Part shown: in pieces, positions 1 to 7,958 of the stretch
Layout of the letters: every line of letters starts with the position of its first letter
How positions within the stretch are numbered: the stretch's first letter is position 1
NCBI GenBank assembly: GCA_964579795.1
Contig: CAZOHM010000012.1
Location: 1-64,000, forward strand
Direction: 5' to 3'
Length of the DNA: 64,000 bases
Source of the DNA: JAEYFP01 sp964579795
Lineage (GTDB): Bacteria > Bacillota > Clostridia > Lachnospirales > Lachnospiraceae
Made by a program: the position numbers and the translations under genes
Notes under the pieces: generated by a model
What the model saw: the letters and a program-made list of their open reading frames with translations, nothing else
What the model was told of the DNA's origin: nothing
The model's database searches: none

Positions 1-230
1 TCCTTTGTAGGCATTGCTACACCAACAAGTCCGCCTGCTGCTGCAGTGTCATCTGCTGCAGGTGCTGCTTCCTCTGCTGCAGGTGCTTCTGCTTCTGCTT
101 CTGCTGCAGGTGCTGCTTCCTCTGTTGCAGGTGCTTCTGCTGCTGCAGGTGCTGCTGAACTTCCACAACCTGTAAGCATTGCGGCGATCATTGCTGTGCT
201 CAGTAATACACTAAGTAATTTTTTCTTCAT
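1..230 (-). CDS. Sugar ABC transporter substrate-binding lipoprotein, N-terminal part (runs off the window)
   Basis: Only the first 76 codons are visible. They show a lipoprotein signal peptide (charged MKKK, hydrophobic core, lipobox LTGC with Cys22), then an Ala/Glu-rich linker of about 40 residues made of repeated EAPA/EEAAPAA units, then the start of a mature domain (GLVGVAMPTK) typical of periplasmic-binding-protein type 1 sugar receptors of the XylF/ChvE/RbsB kind. GGGAGG lies 9 bases before the ATG. The protein would sit outside the cell, lipid-anchored, feeding a sugar permease encoded further left. It follows the sensor cassette at 425-5589 on the same strand and is probably its target. 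The sugar is unknown; xylose is a reasonable guess from the neighbouring XylF-like protein. Confidence 0.8.
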   Translation of the reverse strand, partial: MKKKLLSVLLSTAMIAAMLTGCGSSAAPAAAEAPATEEAAPAAEAEAEAPAAEEAAPAADDTAAAGGLVGVAMPTK

Positions 231-355
231 TTCTTAAAAATCCTCCCTTTAAATAGAATTTAGTTACTTGTTACATTTAGAAGTTTATCATGAATGAAAT
301 AGTACAAATTTGTGAATTTCTTGATTTTTTTATTCAATTTTTTTGGCAAAAAAAT

Positions 356-385
356 ATACTAGCATTTTTTTGTCAAATACTAGCA
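356..385 (-). promoter_or_regulatory. Phased direct repeats upstream of the sugar transporter (candidate YesN/AraC operator)
   Basis: On the minus strand the 9-mer TGCTAGTAT occurs twice, exactly 21 bp apart (plus-strand 356-364 and 377-385), about 130 bp upstream of the transporter gene. Two same-direction half-sites two helical turns apart is the usual layout for AraC-type activators. The region 231-424 is otherwise AT-rich and holds no gene. Binding by the regulator at 1459-3057 is inference. Confidence 0.5.
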
Positions 386-424
386 CATTTTTCATATCCA
401 TATTAATACTGTCTGTTTGAACTG

Positions 425-1462
425 CTACTCTGATACATTCATATACACATCATCCTTTATATGAAATCCACTGTCAATAACTGTATCATCCATATTTTCC
501 TTTGTAACCCTTACAGGCTCCAGCTTGACATAAGGAATATTATATGTTCCATCAAAGAAAGTATACGTATCTGTAATTTCTTCATGCTTTGCAAGTTGTA
601 CTGCGTATTCTGCAGCTGTTTTCGCAAGTTCTTCTACCGGCTTGTATACTGTCATCAGCTGCGTACCTTCAACAATTCTCTGACATGCTTCCAAATCCGC
701 ATCCTGTCCTACAACCGGAATCTTTCCTGCCATTCGACGCTCAGAAAGAGCACGAATTACTTCTCCGGCAAGACTGTCATTTCCGCACATAATTGCATCT
801 GCTGAAGCTATCATATCAAAGTGCTCGTTGACATAGTCATATGCCATTTCTGCTCTCCATGCATCACAGTGATAACAGTCTAGAATTGTACCATGGTAGC
901 CATCACAGACTCTCTGGAATCCTTTCCCTATCATCTCCACATTGTAATCAGTTTCAGGACCAGCAATCATGGCAACATTTGCGCCTCTTCCTACTTTTCC
1001 AAAAATTGCAGCCGCCATTAAGGCACCAACCTCTTCATTATCAAAAGAAATAAAAAGATCTGCATTGGCATTCCGAACAACCCTGTCATAACAAATGACA
1101 GGTATCTCTTCCTTTTTAGCTTTTGATATTACATTTCTCAGCTTTTCTGCATCAATTGGAATCACGACAATCGCATCCATCTTTTTTTCAATAAAATAAT
1201 CGATTTGAGCAATCTGTTCATCAACTTCCCCATTCGCTGTTTGCACATTAACATCAGCACCCAGTTCTTTTGCTGTTGAAACAAACACATCTCTATCACG
1301 CTGCCAGCGTTCAATAATAAATGAATCAAAACATAAACCAATCTTTAAGCTTGACTCCTCTGGTGTATTGACCTTTTCCTGCTGAGGCTGCGTATCCTGA
1401 CATCCCGTCAGGCAGAGTACTGCTGCAAAAAACAAAGAAACCAATTTTGTCTTCACTTTCAT
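425..1462 (-). CDS. XylF-like sugar-binding lipoprotein
   Basis: A 345-residue extracellular sugar-binding protein with signal peptide and lipobox LTGC (Cys21). The mature part is a periplasmic-binding fold of the D-xylose/ribose family: an opening KIGLCFDSFIIERWQRD strand, the middle FISFDNEEVGALMA segment and VVGQDADLEACQ near residue 255, all typical of XylF-like receptors. Start ATG has GGAGGAG upstream and overlaps the stop of the response regulator (ATGA), so the two are translationally coupled. Being the last gene of a sensor operon rather than part of a transporter operon, it may hand sugar to the sensor or to the transporter at 1-230. Ligand not proven. Confidence 0.8.
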   Translation of the reverse strand: MKVKTKLVSLFFAAVLCLTGCQDTQPQQEKVNTPEESSLKIGLCFDSFIIERWQRDRDVFVSTAKELGADVNVQTANGEVDEQIAQIDYFIEKKMDAIVVIPIDAEKLRNVISKAKKEEIPVICYDRVVRNANADLFISFDNEEVGALMAAAIFGKVGRGANVAMIAGPETDYNVEMIGKGFQRVCDGYHGTILDCYHCDAWRAEMAYDYVNEHFDMIASADAIMCGNDSLAGEVIRALSERRMAGKIPVVGQDADLEACQRIVEGTQLMTVYKPVEELAKTAAEYAVQLAKHEEITDTYTFFDGTYNIPYVKLEPVRVTKENMDDTVIDSGFHIKDDVYMNVSE

Positions 1463-3057
1463 ACTGATCGCTCCTCCTTAAATTCTGTAGGTGTCACACC
1501 GACGTTTTTCTTAAAAATACGGCTGAAATAATTTGGATCAGCATATCCAACCTCACCACATATTTCTTTCATGGAAAAAGAAGAATTCATAAGCAGCTGT
1601 TTTGCTTTCTCGATTCGAACAGCAGTCAAATACTCAATAAAATTTTCTCCAGTTTCTTCTTTAAAAAGCTTACTGAAATAATATGGACTGATATCTACTT
1701 CACGTGATACGTCATCAAGTGAAATATCGTTATTGTATTGCTGAAGAATGTATGTCTTTGCTTTTTCAATTGATGAACTGCATTGTTTTTCTTTACTCTG
1801 CACTATATTTTTGCAAGAACTCGATATTTTTGACAAAAACCATGTCTTAATCTCATCAAGTGACTTCATTTCCAGAATCGTAGGCAGATAATCCTGTCTG
1901 GAAAGAAAGTGATAAGTCATACCACCTTCAATATAAGCAATATGCTCTGCCCACAAAACAAACTCCAATACCTTCAGCTTAATATCCGATATATAGTCTG
2001 CATACTTTTCTATCATCCAGTCAAAGAAATGATTGGCCGCAGTCAGTGCTCCATTTTCATCCCCTTTTTCTGTCATTTCAAAGAGTTCTCTTTCTGTTTT
2101 AATTGGATAATCCTCCTCATAAGCAACAGATACAAGAATATCCTTTACATGAGCAATTGTTCCATCTGTGTTCCTAAGAGAGTGCTGTGCTTCTTTATAT
2201 GATTCCATACACTCCTGCAATCTAACAGTAGAACCTATACCAGCACGGAATCTTACATCTATGGAGGAATTCAGTTTCTTAACCATTTTTCTTGCCTGCT
2301 CAATAACCTCAATTCGCTCATTATAATCAAGCTCCGGTTTATCACTTGGTACATAAATAATTACTCTGTTTGCCATCACAGAGCCTACAATACATGGAAA
2401 GAAATCCTTAACTATTTCGCGCAATTCCTTATAATTGGACTGTGTGCGCACGCCTGCCCCAACAATGTTTGTCAGATGATTCCCTTCCTGACTTTCTCCG
2501 CACTCCAAAACAATGACAAATCCATAATCCTGTTTGACACCTATAAGATTACGGAAATTATCAATTTCCTCCTGACAATTATCCTGAAACATAATCGTGT
2601 AAATCATATTATTTTCGATAATAGGAACGACATTTTCCAGCTTTTCTTTAATCAGAAGATCATTTTTACGTTTCTCTCTTTTCTGATCAATTTGCTCCAT
2701 TGCACGCATCAGAACTTCAACAATACGTTTCTGCTCAACTGGTTTTGTCAAATACTCCATTACACCAAGATTGATCGCTTCTTTTGCATAATCAAATTTA
2801 TCGTAAGCAGACAGCACAAAAAAGATAATCAAATCATTTGCCTTTCTGATTTCCTTCATGGCATCTATTCCATTAATTCCAGGCATTTGAATATCCATGA
2901 ATGCAATATCCGGTCGAAAGGTTTCTGCAAGTTCAATCACACTTCTTCCTGTATTTGCAGAAATCACCTGACATTCGTCTCCAAAATGCTTATCAATTAT
3001 GAATTTCAAGGAATCAATCACAATTCCTTCATCATCTGCCAGCAAAATTTTGTACAT
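1459..3057 (-). CDS. YesN-type response regulator, REC plus AraC DNA-binding domain
   Basis: 532 residues. The N-terminal receiver (about 1-120) has the acidic pair D8/D9, phospho-acceptor D55 in FMDIQMPG and the conserved Lys105 in YLTKP. A long middle part resembles the linker of YesN-type regulators, and the C-terminal 100 residues carry two helix-turn-helix motifs of the AraC family (ISPYYFSKLFKEETGENF; YADPNYFSRIFKKNVG). It is the cytoplasmic output of the two-component pair with the kinase at 3069-4547, 11 bp upstream. By analogy with the XylFII-LytS-YesN system of solventogenic clostridia it should activate the adjoining sugar transporter. Confidence 0.9.
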   Translation of the reverse strand: MYKILLADDEGIVIDSLKFIIDKHFGDECQVISANTGRSVIELAETFRPDIAFMDIQMPGINGIDAMKEIRKANDLIIFFVLSAYDKFDYAKEAINLGVMEYLTKPVEQKRIVEVLMRAMEQIDQKREKRKNDLLIKEKLENVVPIIENNMIYTIMFQDNCQEEIDNFRNLIGVKQDYGFVIVLECGESQEGNHLTNIVGAGVRTQSNYKELREIVKDFFPCIVGSVMANRVIIYVPSDKPELDYNERIEVIEQARKMVKKLNSSIDVRFRAGIGSTVRLQECMESYKEAQHSLRNTDGTIAHVKDILVSVAYEEDYPIKTERELFEMTEKGDENGALTAANHFFDWMIEKYADYISDIKLKVLEFVLWAEHIAYIEGGMTYHFLSRQDYLPTILEMKSLDEIKTWFLSKISSSCKNIVQSKEKQCSSSIEKAKTYILQQYNNDISLDDVSREVDISPYYFSKLFKEETGENFIEYLTAVRIEKAKQLLMNSSFSMKEICGEVGYADPNYFSRIFKKNVGVTPTEFKEERSV

Positions 3058-3068
3058 ATATTTTCCCT

Positions 3069-4547
3069 CTATTCCATCGGTATTCTGATTACAACTTCTG
3101 TTCCTTTATTTTCACCTTCGCTCATAATTGCGAATACATCATCTCTTCCATAACATAGCTTCAATCTGGATATTACATTATTAAGACCGATTCCATTGGA
3201 ATCCGGAGAGTCATTGACAGATTCCGTTTCCTGCATGCGGATTTTTCTCAAGACCTCTTCAGATATTCCTATCCCGTTATCTCTTACACAAATACATACC
3301 ACATCATTCTCACGATACACTGACAGTGAAATCAATCCCTCCCATTCAATTCCTCTGATACCATAATTTACACTGTTTTCCACTATTGGCTGTAAAATCA
3401 TACTTGGAATTCGTGTTGTGAGCAATGACTCATCAATCTTCTTTTCAAAATGAATCGTGCCAGAAAAGCGCACATTCAAAATATATATATAGCTGTCAAC
3501 CAGCTCAATTTCTTCAGCAATAGAAACATTATCATGATTCTTTTTTACATTATACCGGAAAAAATCAGCCATGTTCTGTACATACCTGTTTGTTTTATCT
3601 GCCCCTTCCATCATTGCAAGCTGTGCACCTGCATTAAGCGTATTAAACAGAAAATGCGGATTAATCTGAGCCTGCAGATATTTCAGCTTTGCATCCTTTA
3701 AATGCGCCGCAAGCATAAGCTCTTTTTCCTTCATAGCACTTTCCATTTCCATTCTTTCTCTAATCTGGTCAATATATTCTCGAATACTGATAAGCATCTG
3801 ATTAAACGCAATTGTCACAACACCAACCTCGTCTGTAGATTTCGTTTCCAACAGTTCAACATCCAAATGTCCTTTTGCAACCTCATTCGCTCTTTTAGAC
3901 AACTCTTTGAGCGGGTTCGTAATTGATCTGGTCACGAAAATAATCAAAAGTGTATTTCCCAAAGTAACTGCAACAAGAATTGACATACAGAGAATTTCTG
4001 AATACTTCAGTGATGTAAGAAGTGTTTCGTAGTTTGTAGAATTTCTCTTGAACTGTTCATTGTTAAGACTATAAATATATGTACTAATATAAGAAAACAG
4101 CTTTGTTGCTTCCCCATAACCACTAATATACTTTTCTGTATTTCTTCCGCGCTTCGCCTGCACTGTTTCATCTGTAATTACCAGATAGGTTTCCGACATG
4201 TTACGAATACTTTTTTCCATCAGCTTCATGTCATTATCCGTTGTAATTACGTTCAGCTCTGCCAATTGTGTTGAATAGTCCTGTACACTTTTATAATACA
4301 ATCCAAGCGCATCCGTACTTTTTGTTTTTAAATAATCGGTCATGCTGTTCTGTACACTTTCCAGCGTTTCAGACATGTCATTTAAATTGACATTGCTAAT
4401 GTATATCTCGTCAATTTTTCCAATCATCTGATTCAGACTATAGTATACGTACAAATTAACCCCAAAAATGATAATGGAGGTGAAAATAAATACACAGATT
4501 AGCTTCGTCTGAATTGTGAAATTTCGAATTGTCTTTTTACTCCTCAT
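3069..4547 (-). CDS. LytS/YesM-type sensor histidine kinase
   Basis: Membrane histidine kinase of about 492 residues. Two membrane segments (about 17-40 and 188-210 in the longer reading) flank an extracellular helical domain; then HAMP, the His_kinase domain with phospho-acceptor His in QINPHFLFNTLN, and a HATPase_c domain with the N-box ILQPIVENS and the GIGL lid. ATG at 4547 is preferred because GAGGAG lies 11 bases upstream; a GTG at 4559 is the alternative. The start overlaps the end of the binding protein at 4537, indicating coupling. It should phosphorylate the regulator at 1459-3057 on a signal relayed by the anchored binding protein. Confidence 0.9.
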   Translation of the reverse strand: MRSKKTIRNFTIQTKLICVFIFTSIIIFGVNLYVYYSLNQMIGKIDEIYISNVNLNDMSETLESVQNSMTDYLKTKSTDALGLYYKSVQDYSTQLAELNVITTDNDMKLMEKSIRNMSETYLVITDETVQAKRGRNTEKYISGYGEATKLFSYISTYIYSLNNEQFKRNSTNYETLLTSLKYSEILCMSILVAVTLGNTLLIIFVTRSITNPLKELSKRANEVAKGHLDVELLETKSTDEVGVVTIAFNQMLISIREYIDQIRERMEMESAMKEKELMLAAHLKDAKLKYLQAQINPHFLFNTLNAGAQLAMMEGADKTNRYVQNMADFFRYNVKKNHDNVSIAEEIELVDSYIYILNVRFSGTIHFEKKIDESLLTTRIPSMILQPIVENSVNYGIRGIEWEGLISLSVYRENDVVCICVRDNGIGISEEVLRKIRMQETESVNDSPDSNGIGLNNVISRLKLCYGRDDVFAIMSEGENKGTEVVIRIPME

Positions 4548-5589
4548 CTTTATCTTCACTCCTCAGATATTTCTTTACATTATCAGCATTAATCAACGTA
4601 AAATCTACCGAGTAATAATCGCTTACATGACCGGTATTCACATATTCATTCAGTGCTTCCACGCAGTATCTCCCCATCTGCTCAGTATTTACAGTAATCG
4701 TTGCAAAAATAACGTTTCTCTCAACTGCGCGTAGGATTGTATCAGAATCATAATATCCGATAATTGCTGTTTGCCCAACCTTATTCTGATCTACAACCAT
4801 CTGATATACACTTGTGGTATTTAATTCATTCAGACAGACTACAACATCCGGATGATATTGTTCAAATACGTCACGAATAGACTCTTCCGCACTAAATGGA
4901 CTGTCATTACTGATCTTGGCAATTTTCATATCTACCTTATCCTTGTCCAGCTGCTCATTTTCCAGTTCATCCTGTATGGCGGAATAAATAATATTCTGAG
5001 ACGGATCAGAAGAGTTGGAATCCATTAAAAGTAATACCTGACAAATGCCCTTTGTATCGGCAGCCACACTGGAAATCAGTTTTCCATATTCACTTCCGAG
5101 ATTATAATTACTGATTCCGACATAACTTACTCGCGGTGTTCCCATACAGTCATGCAATATTGTAACAACAGGGATCCCCTTTGCATTTGCTTTGTTAATC
5201 AAAGCTGTCGTTTTGTCACTCTCGTCTGCCTCAAGAATAATTCCGTCAACATTTGAATCAATTGCAATTTCCATAAGATCTGCCTTAGAAAATTCCACAG
5301 AAAGATTCTTCCCAAGACGTTCAACATAAACACCTGATTTTTCGCCTGTTTCAACCATCTGGTCATAGACAGTATCCCAAAAAGTATCACCAATATCCTT
5401 TGTTATCAAAACATACTGGCGCTCATATTCATTATACTGCTCATTTGGCAGCTTGCTGTCTGATATTCTCCACTGAAAATAAATCAGACCAAATAAAGTA
5501 ACAAGTAGCATAATAACCGTCACTATAGCGAGTATGAAGGCATCTATTTTTTCTCTTTTAGAAAAGCAACTCTTCCTGTTTTTCTCCAT
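4537..5589 (-). CDS. Membrane-anchored sugar-binding sensor protein (XylFII-like)
   Basis: 350 residues. A basic N-terminus is followed by one membrane helix (about 15-38) with no lipobox, so the protein stays tethered by an uncleaved anchor. The rest is a periplasmic-binding type 1 domain (YVLITKDIGDTFWDTVYDQM, DGIILEADESD, YVGISNYNLGSEYGK). In clostridia such anchored receptors touch the extracellular part of a LytS-like kinase and relay sugar binding. Position as first gene of the kinase/regulator operon, with overlap to the kinase, supports that role. Ribosome site GAGGAA precedes the ATG. Ligand unknown; xylose or another pentose is plausible. Confidence 0.8.
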   Translation of the reverse strand: MEKNRKSCFSKREKIDAFILAIVTVIMLLVTLFGLIYFQWRISDSKLPNEQYNEYERQYVLITKDIGDTFWDTVYDQMVETGEKSGVYVERLGKNLSVEFSKADLMEIAIDSNVDGIILEADESDKTTALINKANAKGIPVVTILHDCMGTPRVSYVGISNYNLGSEYGKLISSVAADTKGICQVLLLMDSNSSDPSQNIIYSAIQDELENEQLDKDKVDMKIAKISNDSPFSAEESIRDVFEQYHPDVVVCLNELNTTSVYQMVVDQNKVGQTAIIGYYDSDTILRAVERNVIFATITVNTEQMGRYCVEALNEYVNTGHVSDYYSVDFTLINADNVKKYLRSEDKDEE

Positions 5590-5611
5590 GTATAATTTCC
5601 TCGGATTATTC

Positions 5612-5648
5612 TAAAGAAGACTCAGACAGTAGTCCGGGTCTTCTTTTA
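5612..5648 (-). terminator. Hairpin after ftsH
   Basis: AGAAGACTC pairs with GGGTCTTCT (one G-T pair) around a 12-base loop, just past the ftsH stop. The T-run is short on the minus strand and better on the plus strand, so it may act weakly in both directions. Confidence 0.5.
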
Positions 5649-5661
5649 TTGCTATATCCTG

Positions 5662-7677
5662 TTAATTTTCTGTATCAGCATTCCCATCTGATTTAACACT
5701 TTCACCTGGTTCAACGCTTTCATCTAATTCAACGCTCTCACCTGGTTCAACACTTTCGCCGGGTTCAACGCTCTCACCTGACTCAACGCTTTCATCTGAT
5801 TCAACATCTGGCTCGGGTATTCCCTTTGCTTTACGGAATATTTTCATGAACTCCTTACCTGTAATGCTTTCTCTTTCCAGCAAATACTCGGCAAGTTCAT
5901 TCATCAGTTCACGGTTTTCCACCAAAAGTCTCTTTGCTTCCTCATACGATTTGGAAAGTACTTTCATAATTTCCTCATCAACTTGTGCTGCTGTCAAATC
6001 ACTGCATTCCAGCACTGTTCTGCCACTCAGATATTTATCTTCAACAGATTCAAGCTTTACAAGACCAAATCGGTCAGACATACCATACTGTGTAATCATG
6101 GATCTTGCCAGTCCGGTTGCCTGCTCAATATCATTAGCTGCTCCCGTTGTAATGGAATTGAAAACAATTTCCTCAGAAGCACGACCTGCAAGTGCTGTTA
6201 CAATTCGCTCCTCAAGCTCCACTTTTGAACGCAGATGCTTTTCTTCATCAGGTACATACCACGCATAACCAAGAGCACCCATCGTTCTCGGTACAATTGT
6301 AATCTTTTGAATTGGATCTGTATTTTTCTGGAGCGCACTCGCCAGAGCATGACCGATTTCATGATAAGAAACAATCTTCTTTTCTTCCTTGCTCATAATA
6401 CGGTCTTTCTTTTCCTTACCCATCATAACAACTTCGATTGCTTCCAGCATATCCTTCTGGTTGACAAATTCCCTGCCGTTCTTGACCGCGTTGATGGCAG
6501 CTTCATTTACCATATTCGCAAGATCGGATCCAACTGCTCCTGCTGTTGCAAGTGCAACCTCTTCCAAATCCACCGTATCATCCAGATGAACATCTTTGGA
6601 ATGAACACGCAGCGTTTCCTTTCTTCCTTTCAAATCCGGCTTGTCAACAATAATCCTTCGGTCAAAACGACCTGGTCTGAGTAGCGCCTTATCAAGAATT
6701 TCCGGTCTGTTTGTAGCAGCAAGTATCAAAAGACCTTTTGAAGCGTCAAATCCATCCATCTCAGAAAGAAGCTGGTTCAATGTCTGCTCACGTTCATCAT
6801 TTCCACCACCGTATCTGGAATCACGACTCTTTCCGATGGCATCTATTTCATCTATAAAAATAATACATGGTGCATTTTTCTGTGCTTCCTTAAATAAATC
6901 ACGAACTCTTGAAGCGCCTACACCGACATACATCTCTACAAAATCAGAACCTGCCAGAGAAAAGAACGGTACATGTGCTTCTCCTGCAACAGCTCTTGCC
7001 AGAAGCGTTTTACCTGTTCCGGGAGGTCCTACAAGCAATGCTCCCTTTGGCAGCTTTGCTCCGATTTTAACATATTTGCCCGGATTATGAAGAAAATCGA
7101 CTACCTCTTGCAGCGATTCCTTTGCTTCATCCTGTCCTGCAACATCCTTAAATGTGATACCTGTCTCTTTTTGTACATAAACCTTTGCATTGCTTTTTCC
7201 AACGCCCATCATACCGCCGCCCTTGGACATCCGGCGCATAACAAAGCTCAAAATAATCCATACAAGTACAATCGGAAGCACATATGACACTAATATAGAA
7301 ATAATCATAGCAGAGGAATCAGTCTCCTCCTGCTCGAATTTCACTCCTGCCTTTAACAGTCTGTCCGGAAGCTCCGAATCATCAACTCTAACTGTATAAT
7401 AAGTCATGGAAACATATGCGTTTGGCTGTTCCTTTGGCGTAATTGTTATTTTATCCGAACCAATCTTTACACTATCAATTGCTCCACTATCAATCTTTTC
7501 GATAAACTCGTCATAGGAAATCTTTTGATTTGAAGCATTTGACAAAAAGCTCCTCATGTAAGAAAGCAGCAAAAGCATAACAATCGATGCTACAAGCAGG
7601 ATAAGCAGTGTTTGTTTATTCTGTGGCTGATTTCCTTTATTATTCTGATTATTGTCAGAATTTTTGTTATTGTCCAT
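5662..7677 (-). CDS. ftsH: ATP-dependent zinc metalloprotease FtsH
   Basis: 671-residue membrane AAA+ protease for quality control of membrane and regulatory proteins. Visible: Asn/Gln-rich start, TM1 about 23-44, extracytoplasmic domain, TM2 about 123-147, Walker A GPPGTGKT (217-224), Walker B IIFIDE (272-277), second region of homology ending RPGRFDR (about 334-340), and zinc site HEIGH (439-443). The family norm is 600-650 residues; the excess is a C-terminal acidic tail (621-671) of six tandem hexapeptides described separately. A TTGATT-17-TATAAT promoter lies just upstream, and the gene is divergent from pyrG. Confidence 0.97.
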   Translation of the reverse strand: MDNNKNSDNNQNNKGNQPQNKQTLLILLVASIVMLLLLSYMRSFLSNASNQKISYDEFIEKIDSGAIDSVKIGSDKITITPKEQPNAYVSMTYYTVRVDDSELPDRLLKAGVKFEQEETDSSAMIISILVSYVLPIVLVWIILSFVMRRMSKGGGMMGVGKSNAKVYVQKETGITFKDVAGQDEAKESLQEVVDFLHNPGKYVKIGAKLPKGALLVGPPGTGKTLLARAVAGEAHVPFFSLAGSDFVEMYVGVGASRVRDLFKEAQKNAPCIIFIDEIDAIGKSRDSRYGGGNDEREQTLNQLLSEMDGFDASKGLLILAATNRPEILDKALLRPGRFDRRIIVDKPDLKGRKETLRVHSKDVHLDDTVDLEEVALATAGAVGSDLANMVNEAAINAVKNGREFVNQKDMLEAIEVVMMGKEKKDRIMSKEEKKIVSYHEIGHALASALQKNTDPIQKITIVPRTMGALGYAWYVPDEEKHLRSKVELEERIVTALAGRASEEIVFNSITTGAANDIEQATGLARSMITQYGMSDRFGLVKLESVEDKYLSGRTVLECSDLTAAQVDEEIMKVLSKSYEEAKRLLVENRELMNELAEYLLERESITGKEFMKIFRKAKGIPEPDVESDESVESGESVEPGESVEPGESVELDESVEPGESVKSDGNADTEN
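5692..5799 (-). repeat. Six 18-bp tandem repeats encoding the FtsH tail
   Basis: Six in-frame 18-bp units encode SDESVE, SGESVE, PGESVE, PGESVE, LDESVE and PGESVK (residues 627-662 of FtsH). The units are close but not identical at DNA level (core TCAACGCTnTCACCTGG on the plus strand). Copy number could vary between strains. Confidence 0.9.
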
Positions 7678-7730
7678 ATTTCTCTCCGTTTTCTATATTC
7701 TCATCATTCTTATGGATTTTGTTCTATATT

Positions 7731-7759
7731 ATTATAGAGATTGTTTTGGGATAAATCAA
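7731..7759 (-). promoter_or_regulatory. ftsH promoter
   Basis: Minus-strand TTGATT (7754-7759) and TATAAT (7731-7736) are separated by 17 bp, giving a near-consensus sigmaA promoter about 50 bp before the ftsH start. Confidence 0.75.
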
Positions 7760-7772
7760 TATACTCTTTATG

Positions 7773-7800
7773 AAAAAACAGGTGCAATTCTAAACCTGTT
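7773..7800 (-). terminator. Hairpin with T-run between the divergent ftsH and pyrG promoters
   Basis: On the minus strand AACAGGT and ACCTGTT pair around a 10-base loop and are followed by six T. It sits upstream of the ftsH promoter, so it could stop leftward antisense transcripts from the pyrG side. Confidence 0.45.
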
Positions 7801-7842
7801 CTAAATTTTTTCTTTATTTCTGTTTTTTTTTTCATTACTGAC

Positions 7843-7871
7843 TGGATTTTTAAATGCGAATCTACTATAAT
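7843..7871 (+). promoter_or_regulatory. pyrG promoter
   Basis: A perfect TATAAT (7866-7871) with a weak TGGATT (7843-7848) 17 bp upstream. Start of transcription would be near 7878, leaving a leader of about 80 bases. Confidence 0.6.
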
Positions 7872-7907
7872 AGGAACGTCTATAGAGAAAAAGCTAACAC
7901 GGTGCAA

Positions 7908-7942
7908 GGGCGCGCCGATTAATTATTTGCGCCCGAAGGCGC
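7908..7942 (+). promoter_or_regulatory. Competing hairpins in the pyrG leader
   Basis: GGGCGC (7908-7913) can pair with GCGCCC (7929-7934); alternatively GCGCC (7929-7933) can pair with GGCGC (7938-7942) across a CGAA loop. The two stems share the middle strand and exclude each other. They end six bases before the GGAGG of pyrG. No T-run follows, so a classical terminator is not evident. Confidence 0.5.
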
Positions 7943-7958
7943 AGTTGTGGAGGTTTTT

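Noticed and set aside
46..237. Ala/Ser-rich plus-strand frame
   Set aside because: It is the reverse image of the Ala-rich linker of the binding lipoprotein encoded on the minus strand, which has a lipobox and a ribosome site.
5692..5799. Tandem repeats as a CRISPR or mobile remnant
   Set aside because: Units are 18 bp without spacers, in frame, and encode the FtsH tail.
7710..7907. 65-residue minus-strand frame between ftsH and pyrG
   Set aside because: It covers both divergent promoters and a hairpin, has low-complexity composition and no ribosome site.
7878..7910. B. subtilis-type G-addition attenuation of pyrG starting at GGGC
   Set aside because: The best -10 places the start near 7878, 30 bases before the GGGC, and no terminator T-run follows the hairpins. 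Kept only as a remote option.
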